NCBI GenBank assembly: GCA_040388625.1 | Contig: JAZKBK010000004.1 | Location: 496,001-560,000 of the forward strand | Length of the DNA stretch: 64,000 nucleotides | DNA from: Gemmatimonadota bacterium | Lineage (GTDB): Bacteria > Gemmatimonadota > Gemmatimonadetes > Gemmatimonadales > Gemmatimonadaceae | Reading direction: 5' to 3' | Shown here: positions 56,100 to 64,000 of the stretch, piece by piece | Position numbering within the stretch: position 1 is the first letter of the stretch | Layout of the letters: each line of letters begins with the position of its first letter | Notes under the pieces: model-generated | What the model was told of the DNA's origin: nothing | The model's input: only the letters and a program-made list of their open reading frames with translations | Database searches by the model: none | Program-made: the position numbers and the translations under genes

Positions 56100-57848
56100 A
56101 TGAGTCCAACGCCACGTACCATTCCGCCGCGCATGCCTGACGGGCGCCGGGCAGCGCTGTGCTGCGCGCTGGCCCTCACTGTCGGATTCATCGCCGGTTG
56201 CAGCGAGAAGTCGCGAACCGAAAGCGGGGGCGGGACCCTGGTGGTCTCGACCGCCTCCGACGCGGACAATCTCTTTCCGCCACTCGTAATGTCGAGCCAG
56301 GGTCGGCAGGTGGTGGAGCAGATATTCGAGCCGCTGGCCGACGTCGGCGATTCTCTGAACGTGTTCGGAGATGCCGGGTTCATTCCGCGGCTTGCGGACA
56401 GCTGGAGCTGGTCGGCCGATTCGTTGTCGATCGCATTTCACCTGAACCCGCGTGCCCGTTGGCACGACGGGAAGCCGGTAAGAGCGAGCGACGTCAGGTT
56501 CACGCTATCGTTGGCCAAGAATCCAGTGGTAGCGGCGCCGATCGCTCCGCTGCTGTCAAACGTGGATTCGGTGAGCGTCACCGACTCGCTGACGCCGGTG
56601 TTCTGGTTCAAGCGACGCTCGGCGCAGCAGTTCTATGATGCAGCCACGGTCGCGCTCATCGTGCCGGAACACATTTATGGCGGCATCGCGCCGGCGGCGC
56701 TGGCGTCCTCGGACGTGCTGCGGCATCCGGTGGGGTCCGGGCGGTTCAAGTTCCGCCGCTGGGTTCCGAATGCGACGATCGAGATCGTGTCGAACCGGGA
56801 TCACTACCGTGCGCCGGCGAGGCTCGATCGCGTGATATGGACTATCGCGCCGGGAGACTTCAGCGCAGCATCCACACGGTTTCTCGCAGGCGAGGCGGAT
56901 TTCTTCCCGAGCGTCCGGCCGGACATGATGGCGCAGATCGCGAAATCGCCGAATCTGCGATTGGTCGAATATCCCGGGTTCAAGTTCGGCTACATGGTTT
57001 TCAACATGCGGGATCCGAAGAATCCGAAGGCGCCACATCCGCTATTCCACGACGTTGCGGTGCGACGCGCGCTCACGATGGCGATCGACCGGGCGTCGCT
57101 GGTACGCAACGTCTTCGACTCGCTCGCGATCGCGAGCATCGGCCCGACCGTACGCGCGATGGGAACCAGCGACACGACAATTGCGCAGATACCCTACGAC
57201 CCGAGCGGTGCAATGCGCATTCTCGACTCGCTCGGGTGGCGCGCCGCACGCGATGGGATACGAGCGCGCGATGGAAGGCAGCTCGCGTTCACGATCATGG
57301 TCCCCTCATCGAGCAAGGATCGCGAGCGTCTGGCGGTACTGATGCAGGATCAGTTCAAGCGCGTCGGCGTCAAGGTGAGCATTCTCTCGGTCGAGCCGAA
57401 CGTGTTCGAGCAACAGCAGGCGACTCACGCGTTCGATGCGGCGATCGAGACCTGGCTGGCAGACCCCAGCCCTGGCGGCATCCGTGAGAGTTGGGGATCG
57501 GAAGCCGCGCGAACCGAGGGAAGCAAGAACTACGGCGACTATGCGAACTCCATCTTCGACACGCAGGTCGACAGCGCGCTCGGAGCGTCATCGCGGCCAG
57601 CCGCACGCGTGTTGTTCTCGCGTGCATTCCAGACGCTGATCTCGGACGCGCCGGCGATCTGGCTGTTCGAGCCGCGTAACGTAGTCGGCATTCAGAAACG
57701 CATTCATACCGCACCGCTGCGGGCGGACGCGTGGTGGGCCCATCTTGCAGACTGGTACGTTCCGGCCGACGAACAGATCGCGCGCGACCATGCGGGTGAC
57801 GATACTGCGCCGCGGGCGGATTCACCGTCGTCGAAAGGGAGCAGCTAG
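56100..57848 (+). CDS. Peptide ABC transporter solute-binding lipoprotein
   Basis: The 582-residue protein is an SBP_bac_5-type peptide/nickel-binding protein. A signal peptide ends at the lipobox FIAGC34, so it is lipid-anchored. The NLFPPLV and DVRFTLSLAKNPVV segments and the PLFHDVAVRRALTMAIDR motif are typical of the family. It is the first gene of the five-gene importer and ends 1 nt before the permease start. Confidence 0.94.
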   Translation: MSPTPRTIPPRMPDGRRAALCCALALTVGFIAGCSEKSRTESGGGTLVVSTASDADNLFPPLVMSSQGRQVVEQIFEPLADVGDSLNVFGDAGFIPRLADSWSWSADSLSIAFHLNPRARWHDGKPVRASDVRFTLSLAKNPVVAAPIAPLLSNVDSVSVTDSLTPVFWFKRRSAQQFYDAATVALIVPEHIYGGIAPAALASSDVLRHPVGSGRFKFRRWVPNATIEIVSNRDHYRAPARLDRVIWTIAPGDFSAASTRFLAGEADFFPSVRPDMMAQIAKSPNLRLVEYPGFKFGYMVFNMRDPKNPKAPHPLFHDVAVRRALTMAIDRASLVRNVFDSLAIASIGPTVRAMGTSDTTIAQIPYDPSGAMRILDSLGWRAARDGIRARDGRQLAFTIMVPSSSKDRERLAVLMQDQFKRVGVKVSILSVEPNVFEQQQATHAFDAAIETWLADPSPGGIRESWGSEAARTEGSKNYGDYANSIFDTQVDSALGASSRPAARVLFSRAFQTLISDAPAIWLFEPRNVVGIQKRIHTAPLRADAWWAHLADWYVPADEQIARDHAGDDTAPRADSPSSKGSS

Positions 57849-57849
57849 C

Positions 57850-58845
57850 TTGGGGTCAGCGGGAAGGCGTGGTGTAGTCGGCACCGTCGTATCGCGCCTC
57901 TTGCAGGCAGTAATCGTCGTCGCGATCGTCACGACGATCGTCTTCGTGCTCATCCACATTGCGCCGGGCGATCCATTCACGTCGGCGATGGACAACCCCA
58001 ACGTCACCGAAGCGATGCGTGGCAGGTGGCGCGCGATGTACGGGTTGGACCGGCCGCTGCTGGAACAGTATGTCCGCTACCTGAGCAACGTGGCACGCGG
58101 GAATTTTGGCTGGTCATTCTCGATGCACAGGCCGGTCATCGACGTCTTGAAGGACGCGTTGCCGAACACGCTGCTGCTTGCCGGAACGGCGCTGGTGCTC
58201 GGGTTCGCCGGCGGGATCGGGCTCGCAGTGATTCAGGCAACGAGACCGGGATCCCGCACTGATCGCACGCTCGGTGCGGGATCGATGTTCTTCTACGCGA
58301 TGCCTGACTTCTGGCTCGCGCTCATGATGATGCTGATCTTCGCGTACTGGCTTCCGTGGTTCCCCGTCGCCGGCGCCGTGGATCCGGTGATGCACGAATA
58401 CATGGGGCCACTCGCGGCTCTGGGCGACAGACTCAAGCACCTGGCGCTTCCGGCAATCACACTTGCTCTGCTCTCCGGCGCGGCGGTGGCACGGTACCAG
58501 CGTGCGGAGCTGCTGCGCGTTCTGCCGGATGATTTCGTCCGCACCGCCCGCGCGAAGGGTGTGAGCGAGCGACGTGTGATGTGGGTTCACGTGCTTCGCA
58601 ACGCTCTCATACCAACAATCAGCCTGCTCGGCCTTTCACTGCCGGTATTGTTCACCGGCGCGGTGTTTATCGAGCGCGTCTTTGCCTGGCCGGGAATGGG
58701 TTGGGTGATTCTGAACGGTGTCGCGACGCGCGACTATCCACTGGTTACGGCGGGCGTAATCGTTGCAGCGGCAACCGTAACGCTCGGGAGCCTGGGAGCC
58801 GACCTGTTGTACTCCGTCGCCGATCCGCGAATTCGTGGACGCTGA
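57850..58845 (+). CDS. Peptide ABC transporter permease (DppB type)
   Basis: The 331-residue permease starts at TTG 57850; there is no in-frame ATG or GTG nearby before the first helix. Six membrane helices and the ABC-contact EAA loop (RTARAKGVSERRVMWVHVLRNALIP) are present, with the DppB-type HIAPGDP segment after helix 1. It transports peptides with the partner DppC-like subunit. Confidence 0.9.
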   Translation: MGSAGRRGVVGTVVSRLLQAVIVVAIVTTIVFVLIHIAPGDPFTSAMDNPNVTEAMRGRWRAMYGLDRPLLEQYVRYLSNVARGNFGWSFSMHRPVIDVLKDALPNTLLLAGTALVLGFAGGIGLAVIQATRPGSRTDRTLGAGSMFFYAMPDFWLALMMMLIFAYWLPWFPVAGAVDPVMHEYMGPLAALGDRLKHLALPAITLALLSGAAVARYQRAELLRVLPDDFVRTARAKGVSERRVMWVHVLRNALIPTISLLGLSLPVLFTGAVFIERVFAWPGMGWVILNGVATRDYPLVTAGVIVAAATVTLGSLGADLLYSVADPRIRGR

Positions 58846-59716
58846 TACGCTGAGAGATCGGCCGCACTGGACGCACCGCATGGTGCGACACGCAGGCGTC
58901 GCGTCAGGCGTGATCGCGGTCATCGTAGTCGTTGCGTTGCTCGCGCCATGGGTAGCGCCCTATGATCCGATTGCGCAGCCTGACATCATTGGGCTCAAGA
59001 ATCTCGCGCCATCGTTCAGCCACCCCTTCGGTACTGATTCGTTCAGCCGCGACGTTCTGAGCAGATGCATCTACGGTGCGCGCATTTCGCTTTCGGTCGC
59101 CGCTCTTGCGACGGCGATCGCAATAACGCTTGGAACGCTCTATGGTGCAATCGCGGGTTACGTCGGCGGAGCGGTCGATGCGGTGCTCATGCGCATCGTG
59201 GACGCGGCGCTTTCGATTCCGCGAGTCCTGCTACTGATCGCAATTCTGGCGTTGTGGAATGGTTTGCCGCTCTGGTTACTCATCGTAGTGCTCGGAGCCA
59301 CGGGCTGGTTCGGGCTCAGCAGGATGGTGCGTGCTCAGGTATTATCGATGCGCGAGCTCGACTTCGTGGCGGCAGCGCGAGCGTTGGGGGCATCGGGGCC
59401 GAGGATTCTTTTCCGTCACATCTTACCGAATGTGCTTCCCACCATTATCGTCGCTGCTACGTTGGGCGTGGGGCACGTGATCATACTCGAGGCAGGGCTT
59501 TCGTACCTGGGGCTGGGCGTTCAGCCGCCGAGCGCGAGCTGGGGTAGCATAATTCAGGATGGAGCCGATCAGATTGGCGCTGCGTGGTGGATATCACTTT
59601 TTCCGGGACTGCTCATCGTCACGACTGCCATCGCGTGCAACGCGCTGGGCGATGCGCTGCGTGCAGCGTTCGATCCGCGTGAGGACGCGGTGACGATGGC
59701 CGAGCTCGATTCATGA
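58835..59716 (+). CDS. Peptide ABC transporter permease (DppC type)
   Basis: The 293-residue permease starts at GTG 58835, overlapping the DppB-like gene by 11 nt. It has a DppC-like [20 protein letters not shown] segment after helix 1 and the EAA loop [21 protein letters not shown]. It would form the channel with the DppB-type subunit. Its stop overlaps the next ATG. Confidence 0.92.
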   Translation: MDADTLRDRPHWTHRMVRHAGVASGVIAVIVVVALLAPWVAPYDPIAQPDIIGLKNLAPSFSHPFGTDSFSRDVLSRCIYGARISLSVAALATAIAITLGTLYGAIAGYVGGAVDAVLMRIVDAALSIPRVLLLIAILALWNGLPLWLLIVVLGATGWFGLSRMVRAQVLSMRELDFVAAARALGASGPRILFRHILPNVLPTIIVAATLGVGHVIILEAGLSYLGLGVQPPSASWGSIIQDGADQIGAAWWISLFPGLLIVTTAIACNALGDALRAAFDPREDAVTMAELDS

Positions 59717-60741
59717 CGGACCCGTTGCTGGCGGTCAGCGATCTGCGGACTTATTTCCACGACGGCGAGGTGATTGCCCGTGCAGTGGACGGGGTCTCGT
59801 TCGACGTGGCAGAGGGCGAGACTGTCGCGGTGGTGGGTGAATCCGGCTCGGGTAAATCGGTCACCGCACTTTCCATTCTCAGGCTCATTCGTCCGCCCGG
59901 CAGGATCGAGACCGCCAGCAGCATCAGATTCCAGGGGCGCGAACTTCTGCAACTGAGCGACGGCGAGATGCGCACCATCCGAGGCAACCGGATCGCGATG
60001 ATATTCCAGGAGCCGATGTCGGCGCTCAATCCTGTGCTCACGGTAGGTGAACAGATCGCGGAAGTAGTGCGCGTACACACCCACGCGTCGCGTCACGATG
60101 CGTGGGAGCGCGCGGTGGAGATGCTCGCCCTCACTGGAATCTCGGCTCCGCGCGAGCGGGCATCGGAATATCCGCACCAGCTCTCTGGCGGCATGCGTCA
60201 GCGCGTAATGATTGCGATGGCCCTCGTGCTGAAGCCGGCGCTGCTTATCGCAGACGAGCCAACGACCGCACTCGACGTCACGATCCAGGCACAGATACTC
60301 GAGTTGCTCCAGCGGCTGCAGCAGCAGCTTGGAATGGCAGTGCTGCTCATCACGCACGACCTTGGTGTCGTTGCAGAAGTCGCGGACCGAGTCGTCGTGA
60401 TGTATGGCGGCGAGGTGGTCGAGCGTGCCACGGTGGCTGAGTTGTTCGAGGCGCCGCAGCATCCGTATACCGAAGGGCTGATGAGTGCGATGCCCCGACT
60501 CGACAGTGACACCGAACGACTCGTGACGATCCCGGGCGTCGTGCCGCCTTCGACCGCGTGGCCGAGTGGTTGTCGATTCCGGGATCGCTGCAGTTACGCC
60601 TGGGATCGGTGCGCGACGGAACATCCCCCGCTCTACTCGGTTGGACACGAGCACGAATCACGCTGTCATCTTGCCGTCGAGCCGCTGCGCCGGTCCGAAC
60701 CGCATACGCCGTTAACTGTGCGCGTCGGCGCCGGCTCGTGA
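59713..60741 (+). CDS. Peptide ABC transporter ATPase (DppD type)
   Basis: The 342-residue ATPase has Walker [12 protein letters not shown] near residue 43, signature LSGGMRQRV and Walker [15 protein letters not shown]. The C-terminal oligopeptide extension ([12 protein letters not shown], a four-cysteine cluster) marks the DppD/OppD branch. It overlaps the previous gene by 4 nt and the DppF-type gene by 4 nt. Confidence 0.95.
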   Translation: MTDPLLAVSDLRTYFHDGEVIARAVDGVSFDVAEGETVAVVGESGSGKSVTALSILRLIRPPGRIETASSIRFQGRELLQLSDGEMRTIRGNRIAMIFQEPMSALNPVLTVGEQIAEVVRVHTHASRHDAWERAVEMLALTGISAPRERASEYPHQLSGGMRQRVMIAMALVLKPALLIADEPTTALDVTIQAQILELLQRLQQQLGMAVLLITHDLGVVAEVADRVVVMYGGEVVERATVAELFEAPQHPYTEGLMSAMPRLDSDTERLVTIPGVVPPSTAWPSGCRFRDRCSYAWDRCATEHPPLYSVGHEHESRCHLAVEPLRRSEPHTPLTVRVGAGS

Positions 60742-61751
60742 CGAGCGCGCGCACCAACCCGGCATTGCTGCAGGTTACGCACCTGCGCAAGGACTTTCCA
60801 GTACGCCAGGGTTTGCAGCACAGTCTCTTCGGGCGCAACGCCGCTGCGATCCGCGCTGTGAACGACGTCTCGTTCGACATAGCGCGGGGTGAAACTCTGG
60901 GTGTTGTTGGCGAATCGGGTTGCGGAAAGACGACGATGGGTCGCGCGATCCTCCGACTGATCGAGCCAACCTCCGGCTCCGTGGTCTTCGATGGGATCGA
61001 CGTTGCAACGTTGCACGGCGCCGCGTTGCGCAGCATGCGACGGAAGATGCAGGTAGTCTTCCAGGATCCGTTCTCGTCGCTCAACCCGCGGATGACGGTC
61101 GGCGCGGCGGTCAAGGAGGGAATGTTGATCCACCACCTCGCCGAAGGTCGCGCTGCCGATCATCGCGTCAAGACACTGTTCGAGGAAGTCGGGTTGAATC
61201 CGGATTATGCCTCGCGCTATCCGCATGAGTTCTCGGGCGGTCAGCGGCAGCGCATAGGTGTCGCGCGAGCGCTCTCGGTCGAGCCGGAGATGATCGTCTG
61301 CGATGAGCCGGTGTCCGCGCTCGACGTGTCAGTGCAGGCGCAGGTCATCAATCTGCTGCAGGATCTTCAGCGAGATCGGGGCCTCACCTACCTGTTCATA
61401 GCCCACGATCTGTCGGTGGTGCGTCACATCGCAGATCGTGTCGCGGTCATGTATCTCGGGCGGATCGTCGAGATTGCGTCGGCAGACGATCTTTATTCCA
61501 ACCCGACGATGCCGTACACACAGGCGCTGCTCTCGGCGGTGCCACGTCCGGAGCCGGGCCGTCAGACGGCGCGCATCGTGCTACAGGGTGAGCCGCCATC
61601 GCCAGCGAACCCACCACCTGGATGCGTATTTTATTCGCGCTGTCAGCATCCGCTCAAGGATGACGACTGTACGCGAGTGGTTCCGCCGCTGGAAGAAAAG
61701 ACGCCCGCGCACTTTGCTGCATGCATCAAACAGCCAAGCCAGCTGCCATAA
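60738..61751 (+). CDS. Peptide ABC transporter ATPase (DppF type)
   Basis: The 337-residue ATPase starts at GTG 60738, overlapping the preceding stop. Walker A is [12 protein letters not shown], the signature is FSGGQRQRI, Walker B is [13 protein letters not shown], and a C-terminal [11 protein letters not shown] cysteine cluster follows. It is the second ATPase of the importer. A POT transporter gene follows 33 nt later. Confidence 0.95.
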   Translation: MTSARTNPALLQVTHLRKDFPVRQGLQHSLFGRNAAAIRAVNDVSFDIARGETLGVVGESGCGKTTMGRAILRLIEPTSGSVVFDGIDVATLHGAALRSMRRKMQVVFQDPFSSLNPRMTVGAAVKEGMLIHHLAEGRAADHRVKTLFEEVGLNPDYASRYPHEFSGGQRQRIGVARALSVEPEMIVCDEPVSALDVSVQAQVINLLQDLQRDRGLTYLFIAHDLSVVRHIADRVAVMYLGRIVEIASADDLYSNPTMPYTQALLSAVPRPEPGRQTARIVLQGEPPSPANPPPGCVFYSRCQHPLKDDDCTRVVPPLEEKTPAHFAACIKQPSQLP

Positions 61752-61784
61752 CCAATCCTGCATCTCCCCCAGCCTCACATCGCC

Positions 61785-63368
61785 ATGGCAACACAGAAGT
61801 CAGTTTTCGACCAGCCACAAGCCGCGACTGTCACCCACGACGAGCCACCCACCGGGTTCGAGCAATGGACGGGGAACAAGGCGTTCTTCGGGCACCCGAC
61901 CGGCCTGTCAACGCTCTTCTTCATGGAGATGTGGGAGCGGTTCTCGTATTACGGGATCCGGCCCCTGCTGGTGCTGTTCATGTCCGCAGCGCTCATGTCG
62001 GGCGGCTTCGGCTTCGACCGTACCGTCGCCTCGTCCATCGTCGGCATCTACGCGGCCTGTGTCTACCTGGCGTCATTGCCGGGCGGGTGGATCGCGGACC
62101 GGTGGCTTGGATTGCAACGTTCCGTTTTGTGGGGCGGCGTGCTCATCGCATGCGGACACATCTCGATAGCGCTATCGACGGTCTTCGCGCACTCGGCGTT
62201 TTTCGTCGGCCTCGTATTCATCGTGCTGGGCACCGGAATGCTCAAGCCCAACGTATCGGCAACTGTCGGCGATCTCTATCCTGAAGGCGGTGCGCGCAGA
62301 GATGCTGGCTTCTCGATCTTCTACATGGGTATCAATACCGGCGCGCTGATCGCACCGCTGATCACCGGCTATCTCGGAGAGCGCGTTGGTTGGCACTGGG
62401 GATTCGGCGCGGCTGGCGTCGGCATGATCATTGGCGTCATCATGTTCAAGTTGCGCATGACGCAAACGCTCGGCCCGATTGGCGCCGCCTCGACAGCAAG
62501 TGTCGCGGAGCAGAACAAGGTAAAACGCATCACCTTCGCGAGCGTCGCGGTGATCGGCGTCATCGTTCTGCTCACTATCCTCGGAGTGATTCACATCAAT
62601 CCCGTCGCGCTTGCTGAACGTATGGGATACGTGCTACTGGCTCTCGCCGTGGTCTACTTCGCGTACATGTTCTTTTTCGCTGGCCTCAACACGGGGGAAA
62701 AGAAGCGAGTCGCCGTGATCGTCGTCCTGTTTGTCTTTGCAACGATCTTCTGGGCAGGGTTCGAGCAGGCGCCCACATCTCTCAACCTGTTTGCGCACGA
62801 TTTCACCAACCGCACGGTATTTGGCTGGGAAGTACCTACGTTATGGCTGCAGTCCGCCGAGTCATTCTTCGTCATCACGCTTGCCCCGGTATTCGCATGG
62901 ATCTGGGTTGCTCTCGCGCGCAGAAGGCTCGACCTGTCGAGTCCCACCAAGTTTGCGATCGGTCTCGCATTCGCCGGCGTCAGTTTTCTTGTAATGCTCG
63001 TGGCGTCCAACCGCATCGTCGCAAGCGCGGCAGTGGGCGAGGCCATGCACGTGTCGATGTGGTGGCTTGTGATCTGCTACATGTTCCAGGCATTCGGCGA
63101 GCTGTCGCTCAGCCCCGTCGGATTGAGCTCGATGACCAAACTCGCGCCGCGACGCTTTGTCGGTCAGATGATGGGCATCTGGTTCCTGGCCGACGCGCTC
63201 GGCAACCTCGTTGCTGGACTGGTCGGCGGTCACGTGAATCCGAACAACCTCAGCGAGATGCCGCTGCTGTTCAGGAATACAGCGATAGCGCTCTTCATTG
63301 CCGCCGCGGTGTGTGCCGCGCTGGTCATTCCGATCCGGAAGATGATGGAAGAGAAGACGTCAGCGTAA
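61785..63368 (+). CDS. Proton-coupled oligopeptide transporter (POT/PTR family)
   Basis: The 527-residue transporter has the POT signatures. ExxER-like EMWERFSYYGIRPLLVLF lies in helix 1, the GGWIADRWLG loop follows helix 2, and FSIFYMGINTGALIAP is in the PTR2 motif. About 14 helices are expected. It imports di- and tripeptides with protons. Placed directly after a peptide ABC importer, it gives two uptake routes at one locus. Confidence 0.95.
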   Translation: MATQKSVFDQPQAATVTHDEPPTGFEQWTGNKAFFGHPTGLSTLFFMEMWERFSYYGIRPLLVLFMSAALMSGGFGFDRTVASSIVGIYAACVYLASLPGGWIADRWLGLQRSVLWGGVLIACGHISIALSTVFAHSAFFVGLVFIVLGTGMLKPNVSATVGDLYPEGGARRDAGFSIFYMGINTGALIAPLITGYLGERVGWHWGFGAAGVGMIIGVIMFKLRMTQTLGPIGAASTASVAEQNKVKRITFASVAVIGVIVLLTILGVIHINPVALAERMGYVLLALAVVYFAYMFFFAGLNTGEKKRVAVIVVLFVFATIFWAGFEQAPTSLNLFAHDFTNRTVFGWEVPTLWLQSAESFFVITLAPVFAWIWVALARRRLDLSSPTKFAIGLAFAGVSFLVMLVASNRIVASAAVGEAMHVSMWWLVICYMFQAFGELSLSPVGLSSMTKLAPRRFVGQMMGIWFLADALGNLVAGLVGGHVNPNNLSEMPLLFRNTAIALFIAAAVCAALVIPIRKMMEEKTSA

Positions 63369-63386
63369 CGCGCGATTTCGACCGGA

Positions 63387-64000
63387 TCAGGGCCAGTTGT
63401 AAACCGAGTTCGGGATCGCGCGCTCGCGGCTGGTCTGAACGTCGCCGGGCTCGTGCCAGAACCAGCGCGTGAAGTCGTGATTCGTGAAGCGGATCTCGAA
63501 CTTTGAATCGCCGCGGTCGTTCAGCGGGAAGGCGAAATCGACGCGCCATGTCCGCCGCGACCGCGGTGGCAAAGCGGCGAGAAGGCCGACGCCGACAGCG
63601 TATTTGACGTTCGTATTGACTCCGAACGGGGCGTCACCGGCCCACAAACGTCCCGCGTCCACCCAGACCGCGCTGGCGAGACCGGCGAACTGACGAACGT
63701 GTCCCAGGCGGTAACGGTCCTCCAATCGCATTACGACGCGCTGTCCACCGCCGAGATCCGACGAGCCGTAGCCTCGCATTCCGCCGTCGCGGTCGGCAAG
63801 TGAGAGCTGAAACGGGACCCTCTGGCGCGAACCACCGCTGTACTCCACATCGAAGATCGACGTGTGCTTGGCCGACGGATGCGCGTACCAGGCCGCCCTG
63901 CCGCTAGCGAGCACACCATCGAACCGGTGCGTGTCGAGATTGCGACGCCGCTCGCCCATGATTTCCATACCTGCAAAAGACTGCGGGGTCCCGTACCCGT
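63387..64000 (-). CDS. Outer-membrane beta-barrel protein, 5' end beyond the window
   Basis: At least 204 residues are visible and the frame stays open to the window edge, so the N-terminus is missing. The visible part is made of alternating amphipathic strands (GGGQRVVMRLEDRYRLG, AGLASAVWVDAGRLW, KYAVGVGLLAALPP) like the C-terminal barrel of surface-antigen/BamA-related proteins, with FEIRFTNHDF near the end. A terminal aromatic is not the last residue, so the final strand may be atypical. Client unknown. Confidence 0.7.
   Translation of the reverse strand, partial: GYGTPQSFAGMEIMGERRRNLDTHRFDGVLASGRAAWYAHPSAKHTSIFDVEYSGGSRQRVPFQLSLADRDGGMRGYGSSDLGGGQRVVMRLEDRYRLGHVRQFAGLASAVWVDAGRLWAGDAPFGVNTNVKYAVGVGLLAALPPRSRRTWRVDFAFPLNDRGDSKFEIRFTNHDFTRWFWHEPGDVQTSRERAIPNSVYNWP

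Overview
This window comes from a high-GC, double-membraned (diderm) bacterium. It carries outer-membrane barrel and TonB-type proteins, lipoproteins, type IV pilus minor pilins, a System I cytochrome c maturation operon and an NAD-dependent DNA ligase. The gene content and the taste for short secreted CarboxypepD_reg/Plug proteins are most like Gemmatimonadota. That is an impression from protein families, not a phylogenetic result. Coding density is very high, base composition looks even, and I see no transposase, prophage, tRNA, rRNA or CRISPR array. No gap without a gene exceeds about 300 bases.

Layout. 1-5.6 kb: the 5' two thirds of uvrA, then cutA, a membrane-anchored protein and a two-component ABC exporter in overlapping frames. 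5.6-11.9 kb (minus strand): a secreted Plug/TonB-C fusion protein, a cytochrome c maturation operon (ccmE-ccmF-ccmH-CcmI-like-CBU_0592-like) and a di-haem cytochrome lipoprotein. 12-18.1 kb: uracil-DNA glycosylase, topoisomerase IB, an enoyl-CoA hydratase, and recF-dciA-gyrB. 18.3-21.8 kb: a DUF4402 surface protein with a PapD-like chaperone, pyrimidine-nucleoside phosphorylase and a secreted TPR protein. 21.9-30.9 kb: a YtxH protein, a response regulator, a PleD-like diguanylate cyclase, ligA, a V4R-like protein, a phosphoribosyltransferase, TPR-ParA-lipoprotein genes and an acyl-CoA ligase. 30.9-33.5 kb (minus): a pterin operon (PTPS, GTP cyclohydrolase I, SDR reductase, Trm112-like protein) preceded by a probable 6S RNA gene with its own terminator. 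34.7-44.5 kb (minus): one tightly coupled eight-gene operon encoding an Lrp-type RAM protein, NurA, a HerA-type ATPase, a secreted protein, Mre11/SbcD, Rad50/SbcC, a GNAT protein and a class V aminotransferase. 44.5-46.6 kb: a degenerate DEAD-box-like protein and thymidine kinase. 46.7-51.8 kb: a minor-pilin operon and a divergent AraC-type regulator. 51.9-55.9 kb: coaE, gcvH, gcvP. 56.1-63.4 kb: a complete peptide ABC importer followed by a proton-coupled oligopeptide transporter. 63.4 kb to the end: the 3' part of an outer-membrane barrel gene.

The most notable system is the NurA-HerA-Mre11-Rad50 operon. It is the gene set archaea use to resect DNA ends, here complete in a bacterial context and with an unusual HerA P-loop. 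Other points of interest are the 6S RNA, a possible tetrahydrobiopterin-type pathway, a CcmE with cysteine at the haem-attachment position, a DEAD-box-derived protein without its catalytic motifs, and several genes whose -10 box lies so close to the start codon that the mRNA may be leaderless.
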